Assembly (NCBI GenBank): GCA_040772005.1
Contig: JAXGYZ010000005.1
Location: forward strand, 310,001 to 374,000
Length of the DNA: 64,000 nt
Direction: 5' to 3'
Source: MWBF01 sp040772005
Lineage (GTDB): Bacteria; Chloroflexota; Anaerolineae; CG2-30-64-16
Of this stretch, positions 32,746-42,747 are shown piece after piece. Both the position numbers and the translations under genes were made by a program. The stretch's first letter is position 1. Each line of letters starts with the position of its first letter. A model generated the notes under the pieces. That model ran no database searches. It worked only from the letters and a program-made list of their open reading frames with translations, and was not told the DNA's origin.

Positions 32746-33644
32746 CCCACCAGCTCCGCGACGGCCGCGCGGCGGGGCAGCGAGGGCTGTGCGCCCAGGA
32801 CGGTGCAGGCCAGTGCACCTGCGGCACAGCCCCAGGCCGCGGCCGCCACGGGTGATTGTCCTTCGCTGAGCGCGACGCCGAACGCCGCGACGAAGGCATC
32901 CCCCGCCGCAGTGCTGTCCACGACTGTCACCGGGTACGACGGCACATGCGCAGCCGAATCGCCGTCCAGCACCAGCGCGCCTGCCGCGCCCAGCGTCACC
33001 ACGACCGCGCGCGGCCCAAGCGCCTGGACGCGGCGCGCCAGTGTCTCCGCGTCGTCTGCCGGCCCGCCGGCCAGCAGCGCGGCCTCGTGCTCGTTGGGGA
33101 TGAGATAGGTCACATCGCGCAGCAGGTCAGGGGGCAGCGGCTGCGCGGGCGCGGGATTGAGGATGACGGGTACGCCGCGGGCCGCGGCGATCGCCGCGGC
33201 GGCCTGCACTGCGGGCAGCGGCACCTCGAGCTGCAGCAGGAGCGCATCCGCCTGCCCGATGATGCCCGCGCAAGCCTGCACGTCCTCCGGCGTGACCGTC
33301 CCGTTAGCGCCCGGCGCGAGGACGATCGTGTTCTCGCCCGCCGCGCTGACGGTGATGAGCGCGACGCCGGTCGCCTCGACCGAGCGCGTCACATGCTCGA
33401 CGTTCACCCCGGCTGCGGCGAGGTTGGCCCGCAGCGCATCCCCGAATGCGTCCGGCCCGACCTTGCCGATCATGGTGACATCTGCGCCGAGCCGCGCCGC
33501 GGCGACGGCCTGGTTGGCGCCCTTCCCGCCGGGGATCGTCAGGAACGCGCTGCCGGTGAGCGTCTCGCCCGGCTGCGGGTGGCGCGGCGCGCGAATCACG
33601 AGGTCCATGTTGAGGCTGCCGACGATTACGAGATGTGCGGTCAT
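32730..33644 (-). CDS. rbsK: Ribokinase (PfkB family)
   Basis: 304 residues. ATG 33644 with AGGAGAG 11 bases upstream; starts MTAHLVIVGSLNMDLVIRAP. PfkB signature 1 GGKGANQAVAAARLGADV; substrate-loop Gly-rich region; signature 2 DSTAAGDAFVAAFGVALSEG with the catalytic Asp. N-x-x-E (PNEHEAALLAG) is also seen. Phosphorylates ribose or a related pentose or nucleoside. No rbs transporter is linked. Its C-terminal AINE and stop lie in a repeat arm. Confidence 0.92.
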   Translation of the reverse strand: MTAHLVIVGSLNMDLVIRAPRHPQPGETLTGSAFLTIPGGKGANQAVAAARLGADVTMIGKVGPDAFGDALRANLAAAGVNVEHVTRSVEATGVALITVSAAGENTIVLAPGANGTVTPEDVQACAGIIGQADALLLQLEVPLPAVQAAAAIAAARGVPVILNPAPAQPLPPDLLRDVTYLIPNEHEAALLAGGPADDAETLARRVQALGPRAVVVTLGAAGALVLDGDSAAHVPSYPVTVVDSTAAGDAFVAAFGVALSEGQSPVAAAAWGCAAGALACTVLGAQPSLPRRAAVAELVGAINE

Positions 33645-33699
33645 GTCTGCTGCTCTCCTGGGGCGCAGGTAGCTATGACGGCGCGGGAGCCGGTGGCGA

Positions 33700-34797
33700 T
33701 TATCCTGCGCCTTGTTTGACTCGTTCCGCAATCTTTCGATCCGTTACGGGGAAGGCGTAATCGGCCAGCGCGTCCGGTGTGACCCAGCGCGTCTCGGCGC
33801 AGGTGACGCACGCGGGCGTGCCGCCCGTCCAGGTGCAGTCGAACGCGTGCAGCGTGATGCGGAAGTGGGTGTACGCGTGTTTGACCTGTGCCAGGTACGG
33901 GCCCGCTGCGACCGTGATGCCGACCTGCTCGCGCACGGTGCGCTCGACGGCCGCGGACTGCGGCTCGTTCGGCTGCGCTGTGCCCCCGGGGAAGCCCCAC
34001 AGCCCACCGAGCAGCCCCGTGTCAGGGCGGCGCACGATCAGCAGGCGGCCCGTGGCGTCGGACACGACGCCCGCGGTCACGTCGTAATGGGGGGTGAGCG
34101 CTTTGACCGCGCGGACCGGCCGCGTCGTCTGCGTGCTGTGCTGCCGTGCAAGGCAGCGTTCCGCGAGGGGACAGGCATCGCACGCCGGAACGCTCGGCGT
34201 GCAGACCAGCGCACCCAGCTCCATGAGGGCCTCGTTGAGGTCTCCGGCGCGGCCTTCCGGCGCGGCGCGCACGAGCGCACCGGCCAGCTCCCACAGTCGC
34301 GCTTCGACCGCGGGCAGGCGGGGGTCCTCGGCTACGTCGCAGAGCCGGCAGAGCACGCGGCGCACGTTGCCGTCCAGCACCGGCTCCGGCTGGCCGTAGG
34401 CCAGGCTCAGGATGGCGCCGACCGTGTAGCGGCCGATGCCGGGCAGCGCCAGCAGTGCGGCCCGGTCGCGGGGCAGTTGGCCGCCGTGCTGCGCGACGAC
34501 CTGTTGCGCGGCGCGGTGGAGGTTACGCCCGCGCGCGTAGTAGCCGAGCCCTTCCCAGGTCTTGAGCACGGCATCCAGCGGTGCGGCGGCCAGCGTGGCG
34601 ATATCCGGGAAGCGCGCCAGCCAGCGTTCGAAGTAAGGGATGACCGTTGCGACCTGGGTCTGCTGGAGCATGATCTCCGAGACCCAGACGGCATACGGGT
34701 CGCGGCGCTGCCGCCAGGGGAGATCGCGTCGCGCAGACGCCATCCAGTGCAGCAGCGCCGTAACGGTGTACGGAGCGTCAGGACAGTCCAGGCTCAC
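33700..34797 (-). CDS. mutY: A/G-specific adenine glycosylase
   Basis: 365 residues. It removes adenine opposite 8-oxoguanine. HhH-GPD core: EIMLQQTQVATVIPYFERW (catalytic Glu), LPGIGRYTVGAILSLAYG and VLDGNVRRVLCRL (catalytic Asp). Iron-sulfur loop C-x6-C-x2-C-x5-C in CTPSVPACDACPLAERC. The C-terminal Nudix-like domain (LLIVRRPDTGLLGGLWGFPGG) recognises 8-oxoG. I choose GTG 34797 because it overlaps the upstream stop as GTGA; an ATG at 34824 would overlap that gene by 31 bases. Confidence 0.96.
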   Translation of the reverse strand: MSLDCPDAPYTVTALLHWMASARRDLPWRQRRDPYAVWVSEIMLQQTQVATVIPYFERWLARFPDIATLAAAPLDAVLKTWEGLGYYARGRNLHRAAQQVVAQHGGQLPRDRAALLALPGIGRYTVGAILSLAYGQPEPVLDGNVRRVLCRLCDVAEDPRLPAVEARLWELAGALVRAAPEGRAGDLNEALMELGALVCTPSVPACDACPLAERCLARQHSTQTTRPVRAVKALTPHYDVTAGVVSDATGRLLIVRRPDTGLLGGLWGFPGGTAQPNEPQSAAVERTVREQVGITVAAGPYLAQVKHAYTHFRITLHAFDCTWTGGTPACVTCAETRWVTPDALADYAFPVTDRKIAERVKQGAG

Positions 34798-35003
34798 CCG
34801 CCGCCCAGCAGCGGACCCAGACATTGGCCCCCGAACATCAACACCACCATGAGTACCAGCACGACCCAGGCCCAGGCCGGCAGGCCGAGGAACATGACCG
34901 GCTGTTTCTTCTTTTTTTCGACGGGCTTGGGCAGTTCCGCCTGACACTTCCAGCAGACGCGCTTATCGTCAGGATTCCAGGTCCCGCATTCTTTGCAGTT
35001 CAT
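34794..35003 (-). CDS. Small zinc-ribbon membrane protein
   Basis: 69 residues from the ATG at 35003: MNCKECGTWNPDDKRVCWKC has two CxxC knuckles (a zinc ribbon), then a Lys-rich linker and one membrane helix (WAWVVLVLMVVLMFGG). Function unknown. Overlaps mutY by 4 bases, so the two are translationally coupled. Confidence 0.85.
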   Translation of the reverse strand: MNCKECGTWNPDDKRVCWKCQAELPKPVEKKKKQPVMFLGLPAWAWVVLVLMVVLMFGGQCLGPLLGGG

Positions 35004-35120
35004 TGCTCCGAGCCTCCCCCTTGCATTGGTGCACTGGGATGTTAGCACAACGCGCCAGCCGTGGCAAAGCCGCGGCGGATGGCTATCAGCAACATCCCAT
35101 GTCGTGCTATGGCGCAGGTT

Positions 35121-35190
35121 GGAGTCGAGGCTTTAGCCGGTCAGGCTGGCTGCGCACGTACACGCCCAAGCCGGCTGAAGCCTCGACTCC
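35121..35190. repeat. 70-nt stem-loop element, family C copy 1
   Basis: Arms 35121-35140 and 35171-35190 pair at 19 of 20 (GGAGTCGAGGCTTTAGCCGG). The loop is exactly 30 nt and starts TCAGG. Located past the MFS gene stop (35213). See copies at 46525-46592 and 47999-48068. Confidence 0.85.
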
Positions 35191-35212
35191 GCCAACATTG
35201 AGGGGGCCCTGT

Positions 35213-36571
35213 TTACGCACTCGCGCGGTGCGCCGTATGTCGTACGCTGTAGATGGTCAGCATGAAGATCAGCGAGGCGACGACGCGTCCTGCCGCCGAA
35301 ATCCAGAACAGGCCGACGATGCCGACCGAGTTCGCCAGCGCGCTGCCGACGAGGGGACCGATGAATGCGGCCGTGAAGACCGCGATCTGGTACAGCGCAA
35401 TGTAGCGCGCCCGCTGCTCCAGCGGCGTCAGTTCCAGCAGCAGGTTGAAGTTTGCCAGCCCGTAGCCGGCCCAGGCAAAGCCCGACAGCGCCTCCACCGG
35501 CAGCAGGAACCACGGGTTCGGCACGAGGGCATAGAGCACCGGAATGAGGGGGATGCTCCAGCCAGCGACGAGCACGACCCATTCGGGACCGCGGCGGTCG
35601 GTCAGCCGGCCCCACAGGCGCTGGCCGAAGATGGCGGCGAAGCTGTTGATGGCCGCCAGCAGGCCGATCTGCGTCGGGCTCGCGCCGAGGTTGCGCACAA
35701 GGTAGACGCTGAAAAACGGCCCGGCCACCATGATGCCCAGGTTCCAGATGAACGCGACGGCCGCAAACCACGCGAACTGCGGGTGGCTGCGGAGCGCGGT
35801 CCAGGGGCTATGCCCCGTGGCGGCTTCGGTTGCAACGGGCCGCTGCCGGGGCGGCTCGGGGATGCGGGCGAAGATAGCTGTCGCGCCGAAGCCGATCAGC
35901 CCGGCCAGCAGGAAGTTGGCCTGGTAACCCAACGGCAGGCCGAGCGATTCTGCCAGGCGGCCGGCCAGAGGCGTGAACAGCAATGCCGCAATGGCCAGCG
36001 CGATGTTGCGCGACGCGAAGTAGCGTCCCCGGATGCTCGCGGGTGCGAGGTCCGCGACCAGGGTGGACCACGCAGGCACCCCGAGATTATTCAGAAACGA
36101 CCGCAACGCAATCAGCGCGATGAAGGCATAGATGGCGGCGCCCCCGCCGAAAATCAGCGGGACCAACGCCATTCCGACGAGCAGCAGGCGGGCAATGCCG
36201 CCGCCACACACCATGACGATGAGCTTGCGGCTGATGCCGCGCTCGTCGAGCCGCGCGCCGGGAAGCTGGCCGAGCGCACCCGCAAGATTGGTCAGCGCGC
36301 TGAGCCAGCCGACCTGCACGTTCGTCGCGCCCAGCGCCAGGGCATAGGGATTGACGAAGTTGAGCACAAAGGATTCGGAGATGTTCGTGACCAGACCGTC
36401 CAGCCACATCATCTTGCGGCCTGTCCGCGCGTCGCGCGCAGACAGGCCGGGTGGCAGCTCAGCGTCGGCTGTGGGATCGGGCGGCCCGGCGATGAACTCG
36501 TCCGTGCGTTGGCGCAACGCGGTCACCGTGTCGGCGGCTGCGCGCAGGACCTGAGAGGGGGTAATTGACAT
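35213..36571 (-). CDS. Major facilitator superfamily transporter
   Basis: 452 residues with 11-12 hydrophobic segments in two bundles joined by a charged loop (about 225-255). The amino end is a long soluble stretch (about 50 residues), then DGLVTNISESFVLNFVNPYALALGATN. Loop motifs ARLDERGISRKLIV (between helices 2 and 3) and GRLTDRRGPEWVV (8 and 9) are the MFS RxGRR-like motif. Resembles DHA-type exporters, but the substrate cannot be inferred. The ATG at 36571 lacks a strong ribosome site. Confidence 0.88.
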   Translation of the reverse strand: MSITPSQVLRAAADTVTALRQRTDEFIAGPPDPTADAELPPGLSARDARTGRKMMWLDGLVTNISESFVLNFVNPYALALGATNVQVGWLSALTNLAGALGQLPGARLDERGISRKLIVMVCGGGIARLLLVGMALVPLIFGGGAAIYAFIALIALRSFLNNLGVPAWSTLVADLAPASIRGRYFASRNIALAIAALLFTPLAGRLAESLGLPLGYQANFLLAGLIGFGATAIFARIPEPPRQRPVATEAATGHSPWTALRSHPQFAWFAAVAFIWNLGIMVAGPFFSVYLVRNLGASPTQIGLLAAINSFAAIFGQRLWGRLTDRRGPEWVVLVAGWSIPLIPVLYALVPNPWFLLPVEALSGFAWAGYGLANFNLLLELTPLEQRARYIALYQIAVFTAAFIGPLVGSALANSVGIVGLFWISAAGRVVASLIFMLTIYSVRHTAHRASA

Positions 36572-36593
36572 AAATCGTCACATGCTTAGAACG

Positions 36594-36690
36594 GGTTGGG
36601 CAACGGCAGGTCGCTCAACCCGCAGCGGTAAGGGCGACCGCAAGGGTCGCCCACAGGGTAAGTCGGACGGCCGCAAGGGGCGCCCTTACT
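36594..36690. repeat. GGGCGACCGCAAGGG-type hairpin cluster
   Basis: CGGGTTG...CAACCCG, then GGGCGACC-GCAA-GGGTCGCCC (36632-36652), then GGACGGCCGCAAGGGGCGCCC. It fills the gap between the M29 aminopeptidase stop and the MFS start. No T tract. Confidence 0.6.
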
Positions 36691-37748
36691 CAAGGTCGGG
36701 CAGGCAACCCCAGCAGCTCGTAATCGAAGCGCCCCTGCCGCATGATGGTCTCGCCATCCACCGTGATGGTGCAGCGGAGAGGGATGACATCCACGTGGAC
36801 CGCGGATGACCAGTCGGCGCCGGTTTCCGCCGGGTAGGGGTTGCCGAACGCTACATGCACGCCGGGCAGCTTCTCGTCCTGCAGCAGGTTGCCCGTGAGC
36901 TTTTTGAGCCCGATGTTCGTGCCGATGGCGAACTCGCCGACGCGGCGGCCGTTCTCAGCCGAATCCAGGTAGGCGAGCAATTCGGCGGCCAGCGCAGCAT
37001 TCGCAGACTGTACGTCCGTCACCCAGCCATCGCGCACCGTGAACGTGACGGGCCGATCCAGCACGCCATACTTGCTGCTGAAGTAGTCGCCGATGATATG
37101 CGCGACGATCGTCCCGTTGGTGTTGCCCGGACAGGTGAAAGTCTCGCCCTCGGGCAAGTTGCCCCATTTGCCGGCCTCGTGGTAGATGCCCGTGCAGGGG
37201 ACCCAGCGTAAGTTGGGGTCGAGCGACGCGGCCAGGTCGGTTCCGTCCGGCGTGGTGACGTGAATCTCGCCGGCAACACGGCCCAGGTCGTAGACCGCCG
37301 TGGTGACCGATGAGACGACGCGGTAATCCGCGCGCATCCCCTCGATCATGAGCTGCTTGGTAACACCGGGCATGTGCGCATGCCGCACCTTATGTTCGGT
37401 GAGCAGATGGGTGCGCAGCGCAGTGCGGAAAGTGACCTCGCCCGGTTGGCTGGTCGCCGCGTAGAAGGTGACGGTGGGGCGGAACTTGCGCAGCTCGCCC
37501 CGCAGTTCATCCGGAAAGGTCAGCACCGGCCGCGCAACATACTGCTCCAGCTCGCGCAGCAGCACCTCACTGCGCACCTCCGCAGCTTCTTCTGCCAGGA
37601 GCCGCCCGATGCCGATGGTCGCCCGATCCGTCAATACGAAAACGCGATCCCCCGGCTGGATGCCCATGCAGGTGCGGACGGCGACCCGCGCGCCGGCCCG
37701 CATGGCCTCCATCTGTGCCAGGGTAACGTGGGCAGGGTCAGAACTCAT
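36690..37748 (-). CDS. Aminopeptidase, peptidase family M29 (aminopeptidase T/S type)
   Basis: 352 residues. Thermophilic aminopeptidase family with two metal ions. Metal-ligand and active-site regions are GNLPEGETFTCP (Glu), GRRVGEFAIGTN (Glu), GVHVAFGNPYPAETGADW (His), then AVHVDVIP (His, Asp). Slightly shorter than the 400-residue family norm in the N-terminal domain (MRAGARVAVRTCMGIQPGDRV). Cytoplasmic, no signal peptide. Same direction as the MFS gene, but a hairpin cluster lies between them. Confidence 0.88.
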   Translation of the reverse strand: MSSDPAHVTLAQMEAMRAGARVAVRTCMGIQPGDRVFVLTDRATIGIGRLLAEEAAEVRSEVLLRELEQYVARPVLTFPDELRGELRKFRPTVTFYAATSQPGEVTFRTALRTHLLTEHKVRHAHMPGVTKQLMIEGMRADYRVVSSVTTAVYDLGRVAGEIHVTTPDGTDLAASLDPNLRWVPCTGIYHEAGKWGNLPEGETFTCPGNTNGTIVAHIIGDYFSSKYGVLDRPVTFTVRDGWVTDVQSANAALAAELLAYLDSAENGRRVGEFAIGTNIGLKKLTGNLLQDEKLPGVHVAFGNPYPAETGADWSSAVHVDVIPLRCTITVDGETIMRQGRFDYELLGLPARP

Positions 37749-37836
37749 CTCGCCTCCTCGATGATGCCGCGCTTCTGCGATGAAAGCTCGCCCATTGTAT
37801 CATACAAAGCCCGGCCCGCCATGTATCAGGCTGGCG

Positions 37837-39264
37837 CTATGGAGCCTGCTGCTCTCGCCAGACTGTCATCAGGCGGTCCACTTCACGCATGGGCAGTGAA
37901 TCCGCTTCCATGAAGCGCACCACCTCCACCAGCGTGACCAGCCCATCAGCATAGTTCAACGCCGCGCCGACCAGGTTCATGACATCCACCATTGGGATGG
38001 AACTGCGCGCGGCGTTATGCTTGACTTCCCGGGGCAATGACCGGATGACGGCCTCGCGCGCGTCGGCATTCTCGATGCTGGGGCAGGCGAGCAGCGCGTT
38101 CACCAGGTTGAGCTTTGTCTCGGCCTGCATCTGGGCGGCGCCCTGGCCTTCCGTGCCGGCGAGTACACCATCGGCATAATGCTTCACCACGCGCACCAGA
38201 TTGCCGCGTATGTTCAGTTCCTGGAGCCGTTCGACGAGGCGGTCGCGCTGGCCCGGCGACATCGCGTCGACGGATTGCCGCGCGATGGCGGCGATTTCGG
38301 GGCTGAATTCGCGTGCCGCGCTCTTTTCATAGTCGCCGATGCGATGAAGCGACCGGTCGAGTTGCGCTTGCAGAGCCTTAGACTCGGGGTCGCCGCGCGC
38401 GACGGTCAGATGGCCGTCCCGGATGTTACGCAGCAGCGTTTGCAGGCACTCGTGCTCCGCGTGGAGGCGCATCAGGTATACGCGCAGCGTGCGCGCAACC
38501 CGATACTCGTCGCGGTAGGGACTGCGGTCCTGGCGCTGGAGCACCCACATGCGGATGCGGCCGCCGGCATAGGGCCAGAGGCAGTAAGACAGGCTCAACT
38601 GGTACTGCTCGTCCAGTTCGACCGTGCGGCGCGGCTGCGCCAGCTTAAGGGGCTGCCGGTCTCTGTGTTCCAGGAACAGCAGCGGTGCGCCGTTGATCAC
38701 CCACCAATCGGGCGCGGCCGCGCCGGACAGGTCGCTGCTCGCCGCGAGGTACAGCGCAGCCAATGCCTTGCCCGCACGGCCCAGCTCGAACTCGACAGGC
38801 TGGCCGGTCTGCGGGTTGCGGATCGCGACGGGCGTGTGGAGGAAGAGGTTGACGAGGCCTGAGATGTGCTCGCCCGTCAAGTCGGAGGAGGGGAGCTGCA
38901 CTGCATCCTCTGCTGCAGGGTTACGCGCGACGGCCAACGGGCCGACGCCGACCTCGTACTTGCCGACCGCATAGCCGTCGGAGTAGAAGCGCCGGTAAAG
39001 GCAGTGGAGCCGGACGCGCCTGTCCTGGTCCGCAGGGACGGAGCCGAGGCCGCGCGGGAAGCGCAGCGCCTGATTCGCCTCGCAGATTTCGTTCTCGCCC
39101 ACCCAGCCGGGCAGGCCGCCGCTCTTGCGGAGGCGGATCATGCCGAAATAGCGGAGGAATTCCTCGTCGGGCCGGGGCTCCAGCCAGCGCGGGACGCGGC
39201 GCAAGCCGCTGTCTTTCACGAACGGGCGTGAGTCTGCCAGAGGAAACTGGAGGGCGAGCAGCAT
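37837..39264 (-). CDS. Effector-associated-domain (EAD2-like) protein with an uncharacterised N-terminal domain
   Basis: 475 residues. The second ATG (39264) is chosen because GGAGGTG sits between it and the first ATG at 39276. Residues about 384-475 match the effector-associated domain 2 pattern: LVNALLACPSIENADAREAV, VIRSLPREV, DVMNLVGAALNYADGLVTLV and VRFMEADSLPMREVDRL. EADs are death-domain-like adaptors of bacterial conflict/NTPase systems (established for the family). Residues 1-230 are a domain I do not recognise, with LQFPLADSRPFV, FLRYFGMIRLRKSGGLPGW, RRFYSDGYAVGKYEVGVG and FLHTPVAIRNP. Residues 260-380 are helical and charged. A consensus promoter drives it. No partner EAD protein is in the window. 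Confidence 0.75.
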   Translation of the reverse strand: MLLALQFPLADSRPFVKDSGLRRVPRWLEPRPDEEFLRYFGMIRLRKSGGLPGWVGENEICEANQALRFPRGLGSVPADQDRRVRLHCLYRRFYSDGYAVGKYEVGVGPLAVARNPAAEDAVQLPSSDLTGEHISGLVNLFLHTPVAIRNPQTGQPVEFELGRAGKALAALYLAASSDLSGAAAPDWWVINGAPLLFLEHRDRQPLKLAQPRRTVELDEQYQLSLSYCLWPYAGGRIRMWVLQRQDRSPYRDEYRVARTLRVYLMRLHAEHECLQTLLRNIRDGHLTVARGDPESKALQAQLDRSLHRIGDYEKSAAREFSPEIAAIARQSVDAMSPGQRDRLVERLQELNIRGNLVRVVKHYADGVLAGTEGQGAAQMQAETKLNLVNALLACPSIENADAREAVIRSLPREVKHNAARSSIPMVDVMNLVGAALNYADGLVTLVEVVRFMEADSLPMREVDRLMTVWREQQAP

Positions 39265-39405
39265 AGACACCTCCATTCAAAGAGAAGGCCCCCAACCCGG
39301 CGAACGAGGGGGGCACTGCAAAGGAACTTATACCTTGCTCAGCCGTGAGGCTGTGCGTAGTAAGGCGGCATCTTGACGGTCCTGTGCCGCCAAAACGCTA
39401 AGGCA

Positions 39406-39434
39406 ATTATAGCGGCTATGGGGGCGGTTGTCAA
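39406..39434 (-). promoter_or_regulatory. Perfect-consensus promoter upstream of the EAD2-like gene
   Basis: Minus strand TTGACA (39434-39429), 17-base spacer, TATAAT (39411-39406), both hexamers matching sigma-70 consensus exactly. Predicted leader about 135 bases. The 327-base gap 39265-39591 contains this promoter, its leader, and the divergent promoter at 39503. Confidence 0.8.
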
Positions 39435-39502
39435 CAGTTTTTTGATACCTTCCACGGAGGCGAGAATGAAGTGACCCTTTCCAACGGGGCTCTCTAATGG
39501 CT

Positions 39503-39531
39503 TTGACACACAGTCCGTTATGTGATATCAT
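39503..39531 (+). promoter_or_regulatory. Promoter of the cysteine-rich Crp/Fnr gene
   Basis: TTGACA (39503-39508), 17-base spacer, TATCAT (39526-39531). The leader is about 55 bases, ending in TTGGAGGTTAT before the ATG. Confidence 0.75.
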
Positions 39532-39591
39532 TCGCACAATCGATGCAGAGATGTTACAAGCTGGCCGAAGGCGGCCGCGCTTGGAGGTTAT

Positions 39592-40257
39592 ATGGAAGCT
39601 CTCTCTTCACTGCCAGTCCTCAACCACCCGAACCCTGTCCTCAGCCGTGTCGCAGAAGCGACGCGCACTGCCCTGTTGGAGGCCGGCGAGGTCGTCACCT
39701 TTGAAGCCGGCGCGACCCTGTTTGCAGAAGGCACGTCTTCCGGCGTCGTCATCTTTCCGCTCCAGGGCCAACTCCAGATGGGCAAGGCCACCGAGCGGGG
39801 CCGCCGGCAGATCATCTGCAATCCGACTGCGCACTCCTGCGGCGGGCTCTGCATGTTGATGTTCGGCGGTAGCGCACTGGCCGACACGCGCGGGCTGCAG
39901 GCGGGCCAGGCCCTTATCGTCCAGCGTGACCGGTTTGAAGGCCTGATCCACTCAGACCCGGTGCTGTGTCGTGCGGCGTGGGAAAGCGCCGCAAGCTGCA
40001 TGGCCCATCTGAGCGATCTCATCGCGCAGCTTTCCTTTGACAAGGTGGGCGAGCGGGTGCTCAAGGCGCTGTACAGCGGCACCGAGAAGAACGGCGACAC
40101 GGTGCGCATGACGCAGACCGACCTGGCCGCAGAGGTCGGCACCACACGCGAGGTGGTGGCGCGCTGCCTGGCCGGGTATCAGGAAGAAGGTCTGGTGCGC
40201 CTCGGCCGCGCGCGGATCGTCGTCCTGGATCGTGAGCGTATAGCCCAGGCATTCTAG
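39592..40257 (+). CDS. Crp/Fnr-family regulator, cysteine-rich
   Basis: 221 residues; ATG 39592 with GGAGG 6 bases upstream. Beta-roll effector domain (VVTFEAGATLFAEGTSSGVV), dimer helix, and Crp-type winged helix MTQTDLAAEVGTTREVVARC near the end. Unlike the family member at 7531 it has a cysteine group: Cys76, Cys83 and Cys87 in ICNPTAHSCGGLCM, plus Cys125 and Cys135. This could hold an iron-sulfur cluster, haem or redox thiols, but the pattern is not that of FNR. Monocistronic, with a terminator after it. Divergent from the EAD2-like gene with which it shares a promoter region. Confidence 0.9.
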   Translation: MEALSSLPVLNHPNPVLSRVAEATRTALLEAGEVVTFEAGATLFAEGTSSGVVIFPLQGQLQMGKATERGRRQIICNPTAHSCGGLCMLMFGGSALADTRGLQAGQALIVQRDRFEGLIHSDPVLCRAAWESAASCMAHLSDLIAQLSFDKVGERVLKALYSGTEKNGDTVRMTQTDLAAEVGTTREVVARCLAGYQEEGLVRLGRARIVVLDRERIAQAF

Positions 40258-40281
40258 TGCCTCGTCAACGGTCATTTGATG

Positions 40282-40340
40282 CGTAGCGTAGGGCCTCGTG
40301 CCCGTCCAAACGCCCACGAAGGGCTAGGCTACGGCCCATC
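40282..40340. repeat. GCGTAGGGCC inverted repeat
   Basis: GCGTAGCGTAGGGCCTCGTG on the left faces CACGAAGGGCTAGGCTACGG on the right, an imperfect stem of about 20 bp. The 321-base gap 40258-40578 otherwise holds a terminator (40485-40512) and the lepA promoter (40514-40543). Confidence 0.6.
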
Positions 40341-40484
40341 GAATCAGCCTTGACCGACTACTAGATTCACATGCGCGGGCGAAGGTGACCCTGGCCGCTG
40401 CGTCTCAGATGATGTGGCGGGCAATCGGCCCGTACGGGTCTGGCAGGGGTCGCAGCGGTTAGCTTCGCCCCTACAAGTTTATGC

Positions 40485-40512
40485 AGAGACGTCCCGCCGG
40501 GACGTCTCTTTT
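40485..40512 (+). terminator. Rho-independent terminator upstream of lepA
   Basis: A perfect 11-bp stem AGAGACGTCCC/GGGACGTCTCT (40485-40495 with 40499-40509), 3-nt loop, four Ts. Confidence 0.75.
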
Positions 40513-40513
40513 G

Positions 40514-40543
40514 TTTACGCAATTCGCGGGCATCGGGTATAAT
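40514..40543 (+). promoter_or_regulatory. lepA promoter
   Basis: TTTACG (40514-40519), 18-base spacer, TATAAT (40538-40543), 35 bases before the ATG. Confidence 0.6.
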
Positions 40544-40578
40544 CGAGTGAGGAACGGTGCTTACGAGAGTAGAGGACG

Positions 40579-42381
<1,803 letters not shown>

Positions 42382-42438
42382 GTCTCCAGTCTCTCTTGCC
42401 TCAAGGGAATCGGGTTGGTTCGCGTAGAGAGGCGAAAG

Positions 42439-42747
42439 ATGGAAGATATCGAGAGAATCCGGAGAGCGATTCTGGAGGTCTTAGGGCCGTACGGCGTGGA
42501 AGAGGCCGCGCTGTTTGGCTCGCGTGTGCGCGACGATGCGCGGCCAGACAGCGACCTCGATATCCTGGTACGGTTCGCGGAGCCGCCCTTGCTGCCGCTG
42601 GGGTTCGTCGCGTGGCATCGCCTGGAACGCGAGTTGTCGAGACGGTGCGGCCGTAAGGTCGATTTGGTGTCCGAGCGCGCACTGAAAAAGCACATCCGGC
42701 GCTACGTCGATGAGGATAAGCTGGTGGTGTATGACCAGACGCGCTGA
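42439..42747 (+). CDS. mntA: MntA-type nucleotidyltransferase antitoxin
   Basis: 102 residues from the ATG at 42439 (MEDIERIRRAI). The minimal nucleotidyltransferase signature GS-x10-DxD is exact: GSRVRDDARPDSDLDILV. In characterised pairs MntA AMPylates HepT on a tyrosine near its RNase site and so neutralises it (established). The HEPN gene overlaps its end by 17 bases, the usual coupling. Located 57 bases after lepA. Confidence 0.9.
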   Translation: MEDIERIRRAILEVLGPYGVEEAALFGSRVRDDARPDSDLDILVRFAEPPLLPLGFVAWHRLERELSRRCGRKVDLVSERALKKHIRRYVDEDKLVVYDQTR

